Positions 8,483 to 17,230 are shown, counted from the stretch's first letter. The stretch: DNA of 64,000 nt from Hymenobacter sp. PAMC 26628 (GCF_001562275.1 NZ_CP014304.1:4836001-4900000), one strand, 5' to 3'. Numbers and translations are program-made. Notes: generated by a model from the letters alone, not told the origin.

Positions 8483-10351
8483 ATGTTCCCTTCTTCTGAA
8501 TACGACGTGATTGTGGTGGGCGCCGGCCACGCCGGCTGCGAGGCCGCCGCCGCCGCCGCCCGCCTGGGCTCGCGGGTGCTGCTGGCCACCATGAACCTGA
8601 ACACCATTGCCCAGATGTCGTGCAACCCGGCCATGGGCGGCGTGGCCAAGGGCCAGATTGTGCGCGAAATCGACGCGCTGGGCGGCCAGTCGGGCATCAT
8701 CACCGACCAAACCATGATTCAGTTTCGGATGCTGAACCGCTCGAAAGGCCCCGCCATGTGGAGTCCGCGCGCCCAGAGCGACCGGATGCGCTTCGCCGAA
8801 GCCTGGCGCCTGGCCCTGGAAAGCATCCCAAACGTGGACTTCTGGCAGGAATCGGTGACGGGCCTGCTGGTGGAAAACGGCGCGGTGGCGGGCATCGTCA
8901 CCCAACTCGGCATCGAGTTTCGGGCCCCCGCGGTGGTGCTGACGAACGGCACGTTCCTGAACGGGCTCATCCACATCGGCGAGAAAAACTTCGGCGGCGG
9001 GCGGGCGGCCGAGAAGGGCAGCCGCGGCCTGACGGAGCAGCTGGTGGCGCTGGGCTTCGAGGCCGGGCGCATGAAAACCGGCACCCCGCCGCGCGTGGAC
9101 GGCCGCAGCCTGGATTATTCCAAAATGGAAGTGCAGGCCGGCGACGCCGTGCCCGGCAAGTTCTCGTACCTGGATACCGCGCCGCTGGCCCAGCAGCGCC
9201 CGTGCTACATCACGTACACCAACGAGCGGGTGCACAACATTTTGCGCGAAGGATTCGAGAAGTCGCCCATGTTCCAGGGCCGCATCAAGGGCCTGGGGCC
9301 CCGGTACTGCCCGAGTGTGGAGGACAAAATCAACCGCTTCGCCGACAAAGACCGCCACCAGATTTTTGTGGAGCCCGAGGGTTGGAGCACCGTGGAGTGC
9401 TACGTGAACGGCTTTTCGAGCAGCCTGCCCGAGGACGTGCAGTACCGGGCCCTGCGCGAAATTGCGGGGTTCGAAAACGCCAAGATGTTCCGGCCCGGCT
9501 ACGCCATCGAGTACGACTACTTCCCGCCCACGCAGCTGCGCGCCACCCTAGAAACCAAGCAGGTGGCGGGCCTCTACTTCGCGGGCCAGATCAACGGCAC
9601 CACCGGCTACGAGGAAGCTGCCTGCCAGGGCCTGATGGCCGGCATCAACGCCCACAACAAGGTGCAGGGCCGCGAGCCGTTCGTGCTCTCGCGCAGCGAG
9701 GCCTACATCGGCGTGCTCATCGACGACTTGGTGAACAAAGGCACCGACGAGCCCTACCGCATGTTCACGAGCCGCGCCGAGCACCGCCTGCTGCTGCGCC
9801 AAGACAACGCCGACCTGCGCCTCACGCCGCTGGGCCACGCCCTCGGGCTGGCCTCCGACGAGCGCCTGGCCCGGGTGCAGCGCAAGCAGGCCCAGGCTGC
9901 CGAAGCCACCGAGCTGCTGAAGGACTTTGCCATCGAAGCGCCCGCCATCAACCCGCTGTTGGGGGCCCTGGGCTCGGCCGAAATCCACGAGCGCACCCGC
10001 GCCGTGAACCTGCTGCGCCGCCCCAACCTGGAGCTGGCCGACCTGGCCGGGGCCCTGCCCGCGCTGGCCGACGCCCTGGCCGGCTTCGACGCCGAGGCGC
10101 TGGAGCAGGCCGTCATCGGCATTAAGTACGAGAGCTATTTGGTGAAGGAGCAGCAGCAGGCCGCCCGCATGCTGGAGCTGGAAAACTTCGTCATCCAGGG
10201 CCGGCTTGACTACAAGGCTATGCCCGCCCTCAGCCACGAGGCCCGCGAGAAGCTGCTGAAGATTCAGCCCGAAACGCTGGGCCAGGCCAGCCGCATCAGC
10301 GGCATCTCGCCAGCCGACGTGTCGGTGCTGATGGTGTATTTGAACCGTTAG
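8483..10351 (+). CDS. mnmG: tRNA uridine-5-carboxymethylaminomethyl modification enzyme MnmG
   Basis: MnmG (GidA), with MnmE, installs the cmnm5 group on U34 of tRNAs using FAD and methylene-tetrahydrofolate. At 622 residues the length is standard. The N-terminal FAD motif is VIVVGAGHAGCEAA, followed by SCNPAMGGVAKGQIV, GRMKTGTPPR and NGTTGYEEAACQG; the C-terminal domain ends in SRISGISPADVSVLMV. The ATG at 8483 is the start; the open frame to 8402 has no homology, and a GAACTTTG string at 8409 could be its minus-7 element. mnmG (gidA) is a classical neighbour of oriC in other bacteria, which matters for the DnaA-box field 3 kb downstream. Confidence 0.98.
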   Translation: MFPSSEYDVIVVGAGHAGCEAAAAAARLGSRVLLATMNLNTIAQMSCNPAMGGVAKGQIVREIDALGGQSGIITDQTMIQFRMLNRSKGPAMWSPRAQSDRMRFAEAWRLALESIPNVDFWQESVTGLLVENGAVAGIVTQLGIEFRAPAVVLTNGTFLNGLIHIGEKNFGGGRAAEKGSRGLTEQLVALGFEAGRMKTGTPPRVDGRSLDYSKMEVQAGDAVPGKFSYLDTAPLAQQRPCYITYTNERVHNILREGFEKSPMFQGRIKGLGPRYCPSVEDKINRFADKDRHQIFVEPEGWSTVECYVNGFSSSLPEDVQYRALREIAGFENAKMFRPGYAIEYDYFPPTQLRATLETKQVAGLYFAGQINGTTGYEEAACQGLMAGINAHNKVQGREPFVLSRSEAYIGVLIDDLVNKGTDEPYRMFTSRAEHRLLLRQDNADLRLTPLGHALGLASDERLARVQRKQAQAAEATELLKDFAIEAPAINPLLGALGSAEIHERTRAVNLLRRPNLELADLAGALPALADALAGFDAEALEQAVIGIKYESYLVKEQQQAARMLELENFVIQGRLDYKAMPALSHEAREKLLKIQPETLGQASRISGISPADVSVLMVYLNR

Positions 10352-10426
10352 GCGGCGGTTGCACTCCCGGGCCGGGCGGCCGGGGCCCTGCCAGCGGTGG
10401 GGCCCCAGCCGCCCGGCCCGGCCGTT

Positions 10427-10434
10427 TACCTTTG
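10427..10434 (+). promoter_or_regulatory. minus-7 promoter element TACCTTTG
   Basis: It is an exact TAnnTTTG match 85 bases upstream of the methyltransferase start at 10520, within otherwise GC-rich DNA. Confidence 0.6.
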
Positions 10435-10519
10435 CCGCGTTAAGCACCGCGTTGCGGTGGGGTGGCCTAGGCTTTGTCCGGCTAGCTCTGCACGGCCGGC
10501 GCCCCAATCAGCACAGCCT

Positions 10520-11434
10520 GTGAATTACGAGAAAATAGAAAAGTGCCCAGTTTGTGGCAAAACCGAGTTTCGCAACAAATTGGTGGTGGAAGACCGCACG
10601 GTGAGCCACGAGAGCTTTGCCGTGGTGGCGTGCGCGGCCTGCGGGTTCCAGTTCACCAACCCCCGCCCGGGGCCCGCTGACATCGGGCGCTACTACGAAT
10701 CGGCGGCTTATGTGTCGCACAACAGCGGCGCCGCCGGCCTCGTGAACCAAGTGTACCGCCTGGCCCGGGTGTTCACCATGCGCAGCAAAGTGCGCCTGCT
10801 GGGCCGCTACGCCCCCCAGCGCGGCCGCGTGCTGGACTACGGCTGCGGCACGGGCCACTTCCTGACCGCGGCCCGGGGCGCCGGCTGGCAAGTGGCCGGC
10901 CTCGAACCCAACGCCACTGCCCGCGCCGAAGCCACCCGGCGCGTGGGCCAGCCCATTGGGGGCCCCGAGGATTTGGCGACGCTGGCGGCGGGCTCATTCG
11001 ACGCCATCACCCTCTGGCATGTGCTCGAACACGTGCACGCGCTCAACGAAACCCTGGCCCAGCTCGTGCGGCTGCTGCGGCCGGGCGGGGTGCTGCTCAT
11101 CGCCGTGCCCAACGCGGCCAGCTTCGACGCCCAGCACTACGGGGCCCGGTGGGCGGCCTACGACGTGCCGCGCCACCTCTACCACTTCGTGCCCGCCACC
11201 ATGGCCCGACTGCTCAAAAAACACCGGCTGGCCCTGCGCGCCACCTTGCCCATGCCCCTCGATGCCTACTACGTGAGCCTGCTGAGCGAGCCCGCCGAAA
11301 GCGGAGCCGGCCGCCTGCTGCGGGCCCTGCGCCTGGGCTACGCCTCCAACCGCGCCGCCGCCCGGCACGAAGGGCAATATTCGAGCCTGCTCTACGTAGC
11401 GGGGCGGGCTGCGGAGGGAGTTATTCCCAAATAG
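10520..11434 (+). CDS. class I SAM-dependent methyltransferase with N-terminal zinc ribbon
   Basis: This 304-residue protein has a four-Cys zinc ribbon (CPVC at 9-12, CAAC at 38-41) followed by a Methyltransf_23 Rossmann domain. Motif I is VLDYGCGTGHFL and the catalytic-loop region reads ITLWHVLEHVH. This arrangement is common in methyltransferases acting on saccharides or small metabolites; the substrate is unknown. The GTG at 10520 places the zinc ribbon at the N-terminus, as expected. The frame is open upstream to 10397 but that part overlaps the promoter. Confidence 0.88.
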   Translation: MNYEKIEKCPVCGKTEFRNKLVVEDRTVSHESFAVVACAACGFQFTNPRPGPADIGRYYESAAYVSHNSGAAGLVNQVYRLARVFTMRSKVRLLGRYAPQRGRVLDYGCGTGHFLTAARGAGWQVAGLEPNATARAEATRRVGQPIGGPEDLATLAAGSFDAITLWHVLEHVHALNETLAQLVRLLRPGGVLLIAVPNAASFDAQHYGARWAAYDVPRHLYHFVPATMARLLKKHRLALRATLPMPLDAYYVSLLSEPAESGAGRLLRALRLGYASNRAAARHEGQYSSLLYVAGRAAEGVIPK

Positions 11435-11443
11435 AAAACTGCC

Positions 11444-11556
11444 TAAAAAAGAACGTCATGCAGAGCGTAGCGCAGCATCTTTCCTGCGTAACTAATCCTG
11501 ATTACTGGCGTGGAAAAGATGCTGCGCTGCGCTCTGCATGACGTTCTGCTTTTTTC
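11444..11556. repeat. GTCATGC-ended palindrome
   Basis: The arms begin AAAAAAGAACGTCATGCAGA and end TGCATGACGTTCTGCTTTTTT-like, pairing over about 35 bases with a few mismatches around a central loop. The A/T runs at the two ends make it look like a bidirectional terminator. It belongs to the same family as the repeat at 1538-1650 (shared GTCATGCAGAGCG and AGCATCTTT). Confidence 0.85.
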
Positions 11557-11606
11557 TAACTCGGGGATAACTCTACTGGCTACCAATTACTGACGACTAA
11601 AAAACC

Positions 11607-13247
11607 ATGCTTTTTCACGTTAGAAGATGGCTGGCCGTGGCGGCCCTGGGGGCCCTGGCGAGCTGCGCGGCCGTGGCCCCGCCCCAGGGGGGGCCCCGCG
11701 ACGTGACGCCGCCGCGCCGCATAAGCAGCGTGCCCGACAGCGCGGCCCGCAACGTGAAATTGCAGTCGGTGCGGCTCGTGTTTTCGGAGTACGTGCAGGT
11801 GAAGGACCTGAGCAAGAACCTGCTCATCACGCCCCAGCTGCCGCCCGACAACAACTACAAATTGCGCGAGGACCGCAACTCGGTGACGCTGCTTTTCGAC
11901 AAGCCGCTGGCCGACAGCACCACCTACAGCTTCAACTTCCGCAACGCGGTGGTGGACATCACGGAGAGCCTGCCGGCCAAAAACGCCCAGCTCAGCTTCA
12001 GCACCGGCGCCGTACTCGACTCGGGGGCCGTGCGCGGCACCGTCACGGACTTGCTCGCGGCCCTGCCTGTCAACGACGCCAGCGTGGCCCTGTTCCGGCT
12101 GGCCGACACGGCCGGCGTGCGCCGCGGCCGGCCCTACTACCTCACCCGCACCGACAAAAAAGGCCTGTATAGCCTGGGCTTTTTGCGGGCGGGCTCGTAC
12201 CGGCTTTACGCCTTCGTGGACAAAAACACCAACAACCGCTTCGACGAGGGCGAGCGGATTGGCTACCTGCCCGCGCCCTTGGTGGTGGGCCCCACGCCCC
12301 TCGTAGCCGACTTGCAGCTGACCCGGCCCGACCGCCGGCCGCCGCTGCTCACCACCCAAACCCCAGGGCCCAACGTGCTGCGCGTGGTCTTCAACGAGGG
12401 GCTGGCCACCGCCGCCCTGGCCCCGCTGCCCGCCGCCGACCCCGCCCGCACCCCCGCCCCCGAAGCTGTGCAGCTCACCGATGGGGGACGCAACGTGCTG
12501 CTCTACAAGTCCCCAGGCCTCGCCGATGGCCGCTACCTGCTCACGGCCACCGACAGCAGCGGCAACGTGGCGCACGACACGCTGGCCGTGCGCTTCCCGG
12601 TGCCCGGCGCCGCTGCCCGCAAGGCCCCCAAGCCGCTGGCCTACGCCGTGGAGGGCAACCCGCGCAGCGTGTACCGCCAGGGCCGCGTGCGGCTGCAATT
12701 CCCGGTGCCGATGCTGGCCGTGGCCGGCCGGCCGGTGGGCACGCTGGTCGAAGACTCGGTGCGCCGCCGCCCCCTGCGCCTGCCCGCCGATGGCACCTTC
12801 AACGCCGCCCGCACCGAGCTGACGGTGACGCTGAACACCCAGGCCAAAAACCGCGTCGAGCTCGTGATTGACAGCACCGCCCTGCTGCCCGTGACGGGGC
12901 AGACGCTGCGCTGGCCCCGCCGCCCCGTGCGCTTCGAGCCGGGCGAGGTAGACCCCGACGGCACGCTGTTCGGCACCGTCAAAACCGAGCGCAAAAGCTT
13001 CGTTTTGCAGCTGCTTAATGACAAGTACGAGGTGGTGCAATCCCTGGCCTCGCCCGTAGGTAAGTACCGCTTCGAGCACGTGGCCCCCGGCAAGTACCGC
13101 CTGCGTGTGCTCGTCGACGCCAACGGCAACGGCCGCTGGGAAGGCGGCAACCCCGACCTGGTTACCCCCCCCGAGCCGGTGGTATTGCTCCCCAAAGTGT
13201 TCCAGATGCGTTCAAACTTTGAACTTGAAGAACCCTTAGCGTTTTAG
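11607..13247 (+). CDS. Ig-like (SbsA/Big_5) domain lipoprotein
   Basis: This 546-residue exported protein has a lipoprotein signal ending LGALASC, with Cys at about residue 20. The mature start, PPQGGPRDVTPPRR, is typical of Bacteroidota Ig-like lipoproteins. The first domain (VRLVFSEYVQVKDL, NSVTLLFDKPLADSTTYSF) fits the SbsA/Big_5 Ig fold. Two SdrD-B-like segments follow, each with an Asp/Asn-rich loop of the kind FVDKNTNNRFDEGER and LVDANGNGRWEGG. The Asp/Asn-rich loops may bind calcium. It is probably an outer-membrane or surface structural lipoprotein of unknown role. The ATG at 11607 is the natural start. Confidence 0.85.
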   Translation: MLFHVRRWLAVAALGALASCAAVAPPQGGPRDVTPPRRISSVPDSAARNVKLQSVRLVFSEYVQVKDLSKNLLITPQLPPDNNYKLREDRNSVTLLFDKPLADSTTYSFNFRNAVVDITESLPAKNAQLSFSTGAVLDSGAVRGTVTDLLAALPVNDASVALFRLADTAGVRRGRPYYLTRTDKKGLYSLGFLRAGSYRLYAFVDKNTNNRFDEGERIGYLPAPLVVGPTPLVADLQLTRPDRRPPLLTTQTPGPNVLRVVFNEGLATAALAPLPAADPARTPAPEAVQLTDGGRNVLLYKSPGLADGRYLLTATDSSGNVAHDTLAVRFPVPGAAARKAPKPLAYAVEGNPRSVYRQGRVRLQFPVPMLAVAGRPVGTLVEDSVRRRPLRLPADGTFNAARTELTVTLNTQAKNRVELVIDSTALLPVTGQTLRWPRRPVRFEPGEVDPDGTLFGTVKTERKSFVLQLLNDKYEVVQSLASPVGKYRFEHVAPGKYRLRVLVDANGNGRWEGGNPDLVTPPEPVVLLPKVFQMRSNFELEEPLAF

Positions 13248-13249
13248 TC

Positions 13250-13930
13250 TAAGTAGTCCACATTGGGGGATAACTTTAGGCTATTTCCAGTTACTGAGGG
13301 CATTTTTGGGCGGTAATCCACCCGTTTTCCACCGGCTTATCCACATCCCTTTGCCTGGGGCCCTATTTGGGTGGATAACCTGGGGGAAACCTACCGGGCC
13401 CGTGGGGATAATGTGCGCACAACTTTATTTGGTGGGAGAGGGGCCCCGCACAGGGCGCGCGGCCTGGGGACAACCGGGGATAACTCCCCCACTGGATATG
13501 CCCAATCCCCACCGGCCCCACCCGGTGGATTGTGCGTATGTGGAGAACGTAGGGATAGGTGGAAAAACGAATCAACACACTGATGTACAGCGCAATGATA
13601 TCCACATTGCCGGTGGATATCCGGTGGACAACCCCCGCATTACCCACAAGTTATCCGCACGGTGGATAACCCCGCCGAGTTGTCCACTTGTTAACGTCCC
13701 TAATAACTGGAAATAGAAAGGGTTTTTTTGAAAAAAATTTAATCAAAGTTTATCCAGGTGGAAAACTCCCGGCCAGGGCCCCGGCACGCTGCGGCCGGCC
13801 GGGGGCCCCGGCGCTGGCCGGCTGGGGCCCCAGCCGGCCGGTTATCCCCGCAGTTGTTCACTTTATCCTCGCCGGGGCTCGGCGTCGGGCGGCTATCCAC
13901 GTACTTATCCACTTTATCCCCATCGGGCCC
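13250..13930. other. candidate chromosomal replication origin (DnaA-box field)
   Basis: There is no credible gene in this 680-base gap. It contains a perfect DnaA box TTATCCACA at 13337-13345 and many one- or two-mismatch boxes on both strands: 13370-13378, 13403-13411, 13475-13483, 13598-13606, 13623-13631, 13640-13648, 13651-13659, 13661-13669, 13680-13688, 13750-13758, 13842-13850, 13905-13913 and 13914-13922. An AT-rich tract (about 13700-13752, with T7 and A7 runs) could be the unwinding element. A 13-bp inverted repeat (CTATTTCCAGTTA at 13281, its complement at 13704) brackets the densest part. mnmG lies 3 kb to the left. A DnaA titration site is the main alternative. Confidence 0.72.
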
Positions 13931-13934
13931 CCCA

Positions 13935-14429
13935 ATGCCGTTCGACTACACCCTCGATTTCCACACCGTTGATTTCCGCCAGCACCCCGAGCTGTACCGC
14001 GTGGGGCGCGGCGAGCAGGGCGTGCTGCTGGTGCAGCCCTACAAGGGCGAAATCCTGCCCCACTGGCGCTTCAAAGACGCGGCGGCGGCCACGGCTTCGT
14101 CGGATGCCATATGGGGCCTGTTCGAGGCGTATTTGAAGGCCGAGGACTTTGTGGGGGCCGACATGGCGCGCAAGTTTTTGCAGATGGGCTTCACCCGGGC
14201 CCGGCGCTACGCCAACCACCGCGGCGGCAAAAAGTACGCCGGCCCCGTGCCCGCCGACAAAAAAGGCCAGAGTGGGGCCCACGGCCGCGCCGAGCTGCCC
14301 CGCACCGACGCGCCCGACCCCGACAAGATTGCCGCCGCCGAAATCTTCGGCCGGAAGTGGGACGAGGCCAAGGCCCACCCCGACTACGTGCGCCAGAAAG
14401 ACGCCTTCATCGCCCGCTACGGCAAGTAG
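13935..14429 (+). CDS. DUF4385 family protein
   Basis: This 164-residue cytoplasmic protein matches the DUF4385 pattern: YRVGRGEQGVLLVQPYK, LPHWRFK, and DMARKFLQMGFTRARRYAN followed by GGKKYAG. The family is small and basic with no known biochemical role. The ATG at 13935 begins directly after the DnaA-box field, leaving almost no room for a separate promoter, so its expression may depend on transcription from within that region. Confidence 0.88.
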   Translation: MPFDYTLDFHTVDFRQHPELYRVGRGEQGVLLVQPYKGEILPHWRFKDAAAATASSDAIWGLFEAYLKAEDFVGADMARKFLQMGFTRARRYANHRGGKKYAGPVPADKKGQSGAHGRAELPRTDAPDPDKIAAAEIFGRKWDEAKAHPDYVRQKDAFIARYGK

Positions 14430-14469
14430 CCGGGGCCCCCGGCCAACGCCGGGCCCCGCGCCCCGTTCT

Positions 14470-14477
14470 TACCTTTG
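14470..14477 (+). promoter_or_regulatory. minus-7 promoter element TACCTTTG
   Basis: It is an exact TAnnTTTG match, 25 bases before the ATG at 14503, the usual spacing in this window. Confidence 0.75.
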
Positions 14478-14502
14478 CGCATCACTTTTACTTACCAGCC
14501 CA

Positions 14503-14988
14503 ATGGCAACCATTCAGCCCTCCAGCATCGAGGAAAACGAAATTACCCTGGGCACCGGCATGGGCCTGCTGCGCTTCGGTGCCACCATGGACGAGGTGCG
14601 AACCCTGGTGGGCGAGCCCGAGGAAATCGAGGAATCGGAAGACGAAGACGAGTTTGAGCACCAGGAGTGGGTGTACCACGAGGAGGAATACCTCGTGTCG
14701 CTGTACTTCGACCGCGAGGACGACTTCCGCCTGAGCTGCATCGAAACCGACAACCCCAACATGCGCCTTTTCGGCGAAATCATCCAGGGCCAGCCGCTCG
14801 AAAAGATTCAAGCCCTGATGCAGCGCAACGGCGTGGCCGACGCCGAAGTGGAAACCATGGACGGCGGCGAAATGCGCCTAAGCTATGAGCAATCGATGAT
14901 TGACTTGTACTTCGACGAGGGCATATTGCAATTCGTCAACTTTGGCGTCTTCATCAACGACGAATTGGAAGTGCAGTGGCCCAAATAG
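14503..14988 (+). CDS. hypothetical acidic protein
   Basis: This 161-residue protein is very acidic (EEIEESEDEDEFEHQEWV) and has no signal peptide or membrane segment. The segment GLLRFGATMDEVRTLVGEP looks like the start of a small alpha/beta fold, as in some SMI1/immunity-like or SmpA-like proteins, but I cannot assign a family. It has its own promoter (14470) and is followed by the second DnaA-box cluster. Confidence 0.8.
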   Translation: MATIQPSSIEENEITLGTGMGLLRFGATMDEVRTLVGEPEEIEESEDEDEFEHQEWVYHEEEYLVSLYFDREDDFRLSCIETDNPNMRLFGEIIQGQPLEKIQALMQRNGVADAEVETMDGGEMRLSYEQSMIDLYFDEGILQFVNFGVFINDELEVQWPK

Positions 14989-14998
14989 GTTCCCATAG

Positions 14999-15041
14999 TT
15001 ATCCACAAAACAGCGGCTTTTCGCTGTGGATAAGTGGATAA
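14999..15041. other. second DnaA-box cluster (two perfect boxes in inverted order)
   Basis: TTATCCACA (14999-15007) and its exact complement TGTGGATAA (15025-15033) face each other across CAGCG-GCTTTT-CGCTG, and AGTGGATAA follows at 15033-15041. The whole can fold as a hairpin, so it may double as the transcript end of the gene at 14503. Two perfect boxes within 35 bases are unlikely by chance. Confidence 0.7.
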
Positions 15042-15118
15042 CTAAGTGAAAAGGGCCTGTTTATCGTTGGATTTGAATGTTGGCGGTCAACGTTTTCTTC
15101 CACCCGTCGGCTCAAAAA

Positions 15119-15162
15119 CAAAAAGAGGCTGTCCAGTAAACCGGGCAGCCTCTTTTTGTTTT
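15119..15162 (+). terminator. rho-independent terminator
   Basis: A 13-bp perfect stem (CAAAAAGAGGCTG / CAGCCTCTTTTTG) with a 14-base loop is followed by TTTT. It ends transcription from 14503. Confidence 0.85.
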
Positions 15163-15243
15163 AGCAGCAACCGAGCGCAACATTACAACGGGCCATTGGA
15201 CGGACGGTGGACAAGCAATTTTATCAAAAAATATATTTAACTA

Positions 15244-15251
15244 TATATTTG
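15244..15251 (+). promoter_or_regulatory. minus-7 promoter element TATATTTG
   Basis: It fits TAnnTTTG, lies in an AT-rich stretch, and is 31 bases before the ATG at 15283. Confidence 0.65.
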
Positions 15252-15282
15252 TTAATCGTCAATCTTTCAACCAGCTTTTGCT

Positions 15283-15684
15283 ATGAAAAAAATCATTTGT
15301 TGTTTGCCCGTACTTTTTGCTTGCACTGGGGCCCTGCCCGCCCAGGCTCAAAAGCCTTTGGCGGGGACTGCCTGGGTGGGCATGGCTGCCATTCCCGACC
15401 CCATGGAAGTGGTGTTGCAGTTCAAACAGGACACGGTAATCATGTTCGTTAAGGGCAGCAAGGAGGTGGCCGAAACCATGCGCTACACGCAGAAAGGCAA
15501 CAATCAATTCACCTGGCAAAAAATAAGCGGCGGTAGCCCTTGCGACACCCAAACGCCCGGCACTTGGGCCTACAAGATCAAAAAGGACGAGGTAATGTTC
15601 ACCCCAGTGAACGATCCTTGCCCCGGGCGGACAGCAGCTACACTGAACAAGCCCTTTAAAAAAATAACCTGGCCCACACCGTAG
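15283..15684 (+). CDS. small secreted protein, lipocalin-like
   Basis: This 133-residue protein has a Sec signal peptide (MKKIICCLPVLFACTGALPAQA, cleavage after AQA near residue 22). The mature part, beginning KPLAGTAWVG and containing VVLQFKQDTVIMF and GTWAYKIKKDEVMFTP, has the strand rhythm of small lipocalin-like or META-like beta barrels. Two Cys (SPCDT and NDPCPG) may form a disulfide. Function unknown. It has its own promoter and a terminator downstream. Confidence 0.8.
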   Translation: MKKIICCLPVLFACTGALPAQAQKPLAGTAWVGMAAIPDPMEVVLQFKQDTVIMFVKGSKEVAETMRYTQKGNNQFTWQKISGGSPCDTQTPGTWAYKIKKDEVMFTPVNDPCPGRTAATLNKPFKKITWPTP

Positions 15685-15706
15685 CCCCGGGGGCCCCTGA
15701 ACGCAG

Positions 15707-15741
15707 CAACGCCCGGCACACTTAGCAGTGTCCGGGCGTTG
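15707..15741. terminator. bidirectional hairpin between convergent genes
   Basis: CAACGCCCGGCACAC pairs with GTGTCCGGGCGTTG (one bulge), and an outer GGGGGCCCC / GGGGCCCCC pair can extend it. It separates the convergent genes ending at 15684 and 15779. Confidence 0.75.
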
Positions 15742-15778
15742 TCGTGTGGGGCCCCCGGTGAGGCACGGATGAAGGTAC

Positions 15779-17182
15779 TTACCCCAGCACCGCGCGGAAC
15801 AGCAGGAACAGGGCCCCGGAGAGCACCATCGTGACGGGCACGGTGAGCACCCAGGCCAGGGCGATGTTGCGCACCATTTGGGGGTTCAGGTTTTTGATGC
15901 CGCGGTTGGCCACCATGCTGCCGGCAATGGCCGACGATAGCACGTGCGTAGTGGAAGAGGCCAGGCCGAAAGCCGTGCTGGCCCCGATCATGGCGGCGGC
16001 CACCAGCTCGGAGCTGGCGCCCTGGGCGTAGTTGAGGTGCTCCTTGCCGATGCGCTCGCCGATGGTCGTCACAATGCGCTGCCAGCCGATCATGGTGCCG
16101 CAGGCTAGCGACAGCGACACCACCAGCAGCACCCACCACGGGGCGTAGTCGGTGAAGGTTTTCATTTCCTTGATGGCCCCGTCGAAGGTGGCGCGGTCCT
16201 GGGCGCTGAGGCTCACCTTATCGGAGCCAAGCAACGATTTGGCGCGGTTGGCGGACAACAAAATGGCGCGCCGAATTTCGAATCGGGCGGTTTGGGGCAG
16301 CTGGGACACGTCGGTTTTGCCGGCAAACACGCGGTCGAGGTTCGCGGTCTGGGCGTTCACTTCGGTCAGCAGCTTTTGGTCGGCGGGGCTCAATTCGGCC
16401 TGGTTCACGCGGCCCATTACGAACTCCACCTTGGTCAGCGACTCGCGTAAATCCAACGGGTTCTTGCTTTGGTCGAGGGCGTAGAACGTGGGCACGATGC
16501 CGATGAGGATGAGCATGATCAGGCCCACGCCCTTTTGGCCGTCGTTTGAGCCGTGAAAGAAGCTCACCAGCGTGCACGTGACGACCAGCAGCAGCCGGAT
16601 CCAGAGGGGCGGAGGCTTGCGCTTGTGCGGCTCCTTAAAAATGGCCTTGCTCTTGACGAAGCGCTTGAGCAAGAACATCATGCCGATGGTGAACGTGAAG
16701 CCCAGCACCGGGCTGGTGATGAGCGCCAGGCCCGTTTCGCCGGCCTTGGTCCAGTTTACGGCCGCGCCCTTGGAGCCCGGCAGCAGCGAAAAGGCGATGC
16801 CCACGCCCAAAATGGAGCCGATGAGGGCGTGCGACGACGACGAGGGCAGGCCGTAGTACCAAGTGCCCACGTTCCAGATAATGGCCGCTACAATTAAGGC
16901 CCCCACCATGGCAATGCCGTGGTACACGTTCTGGTCCACGAGGCTCTCGACCGGCAGCAAGTACACGATGCCCATGGCCACGGCAATGCCGCCCGAAAAC
17001 ACGCCGATGAAGTTCCAAAACGCCGACCAGACGACGGCCACCCAGGGCCGCAGCGTGTTGGTGTAGATGACCGTGGCCACGGCATTGGCCGTGTCGTGGA
17101 AGCCATTGACGAACTCGAACGCGCAGGCGGCCAGCAGGCACACGCCCAGCAGCAGCAACACATGGGGTTCTAATCCAAACAT
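15779..17182 (-). CDS. inorganic phosphate transporter, PiT family
   Basis: This 467-residue inner-membrane transporter is of the PiT (PF01384) type, which imports metal-phosphate or phosphate with cations. Both signature repeats are present: FEFVNGFHDTANAVAT in the N-terminal half and SFFHGSNDGQKGVG in the second. About ten hydrophobic segments are visible. A roughly 130-residue soluble loop (from about DQSKNPLDLRESLTKVE to EMKTFTD) separates the two membrane halves. The ATG at 17182 gives MFGLEPH as N-terminus; the frame extends upstream without homology. A minus-strand TACCTTTG lies 40 bases before the start. Confidence 0.95.
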   Translation of the reverse strand: MFGLEPHVLLLLGVCLLAACAFEFVNGFHDTANAVATVIYTNTLRPWVAVVWSAFWNFIGVFSGGIAVAMGIVYLLPVESLVDQNVYHGIAMVGALIVAAIIWNVGTWYYGLPSSSSHALIGSILGVGIAFSLLPGSKGAAVNWTKAGETGLALITSPVLGFTFTIGMMFLLKRFVKSKAIFKEPHKRKPPPLWIRLLLVVTCTLVSFFHGSNDGQKGVGLIMLILIGIVPTFYALDQSKNPLDLRESLTKVEFVMGRVNQAELSPADQKLLTEVNAQTANLDRVFAGKTDVSQLPQTARFEIRRAILLSANRAKSLLGSDKVSLSAQDRATFDGAIKEMKTFTDYAPWWVLLVVSLSLACGTMIGWQRIVTTIGERIGKEHLNYAQGASSELVAAAMIGASTAFGLASSTTHVLSSAIAGSMVANRGIKNLNPQMVRNIALAWVLTVPVTMVLSGALFLLFRAVLG

Positions 17183-17222
17183 ATAAGGGAATTTGGTGGT
17201 TGGGCGGGGTGCGGTTTGGGCG

Positions 17223-17230
17223 CAAAGGTA
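17223..17230 (-). promoter_or_regulatory. minus-7 promoter element for the PiT gene
   Basis: On the minus strand this reads TACCTTTG, 40 bases before the ATG at 17182. Confidence 0.7.

Noticed and set aside
8620..10125. 501-codon plus-strand frame inside mnmG
   Set aside because: It is a +1 shadow of mnmG, rich in Arg/Pro/Gly, with no homology.
11580..13079. 499-codon minus-strand frame opposite the Ig-like lipoprotein
   Set aside because: His/Gly/Val/Ala-rich shadow translation; the plus strand has signal peptide, lipobox and domain motifs.
13306..13716. 136-codon frame in the DnaA-box field
   Set aside because: Translation is Pro/His/Gly-rich without structure, and the DNA is explained by repeated TTATCCAC-like words.
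15046..15240. 64-codon frame after the acidic protein
   Set aside because: It runs straight through a strong terminator hairpin.
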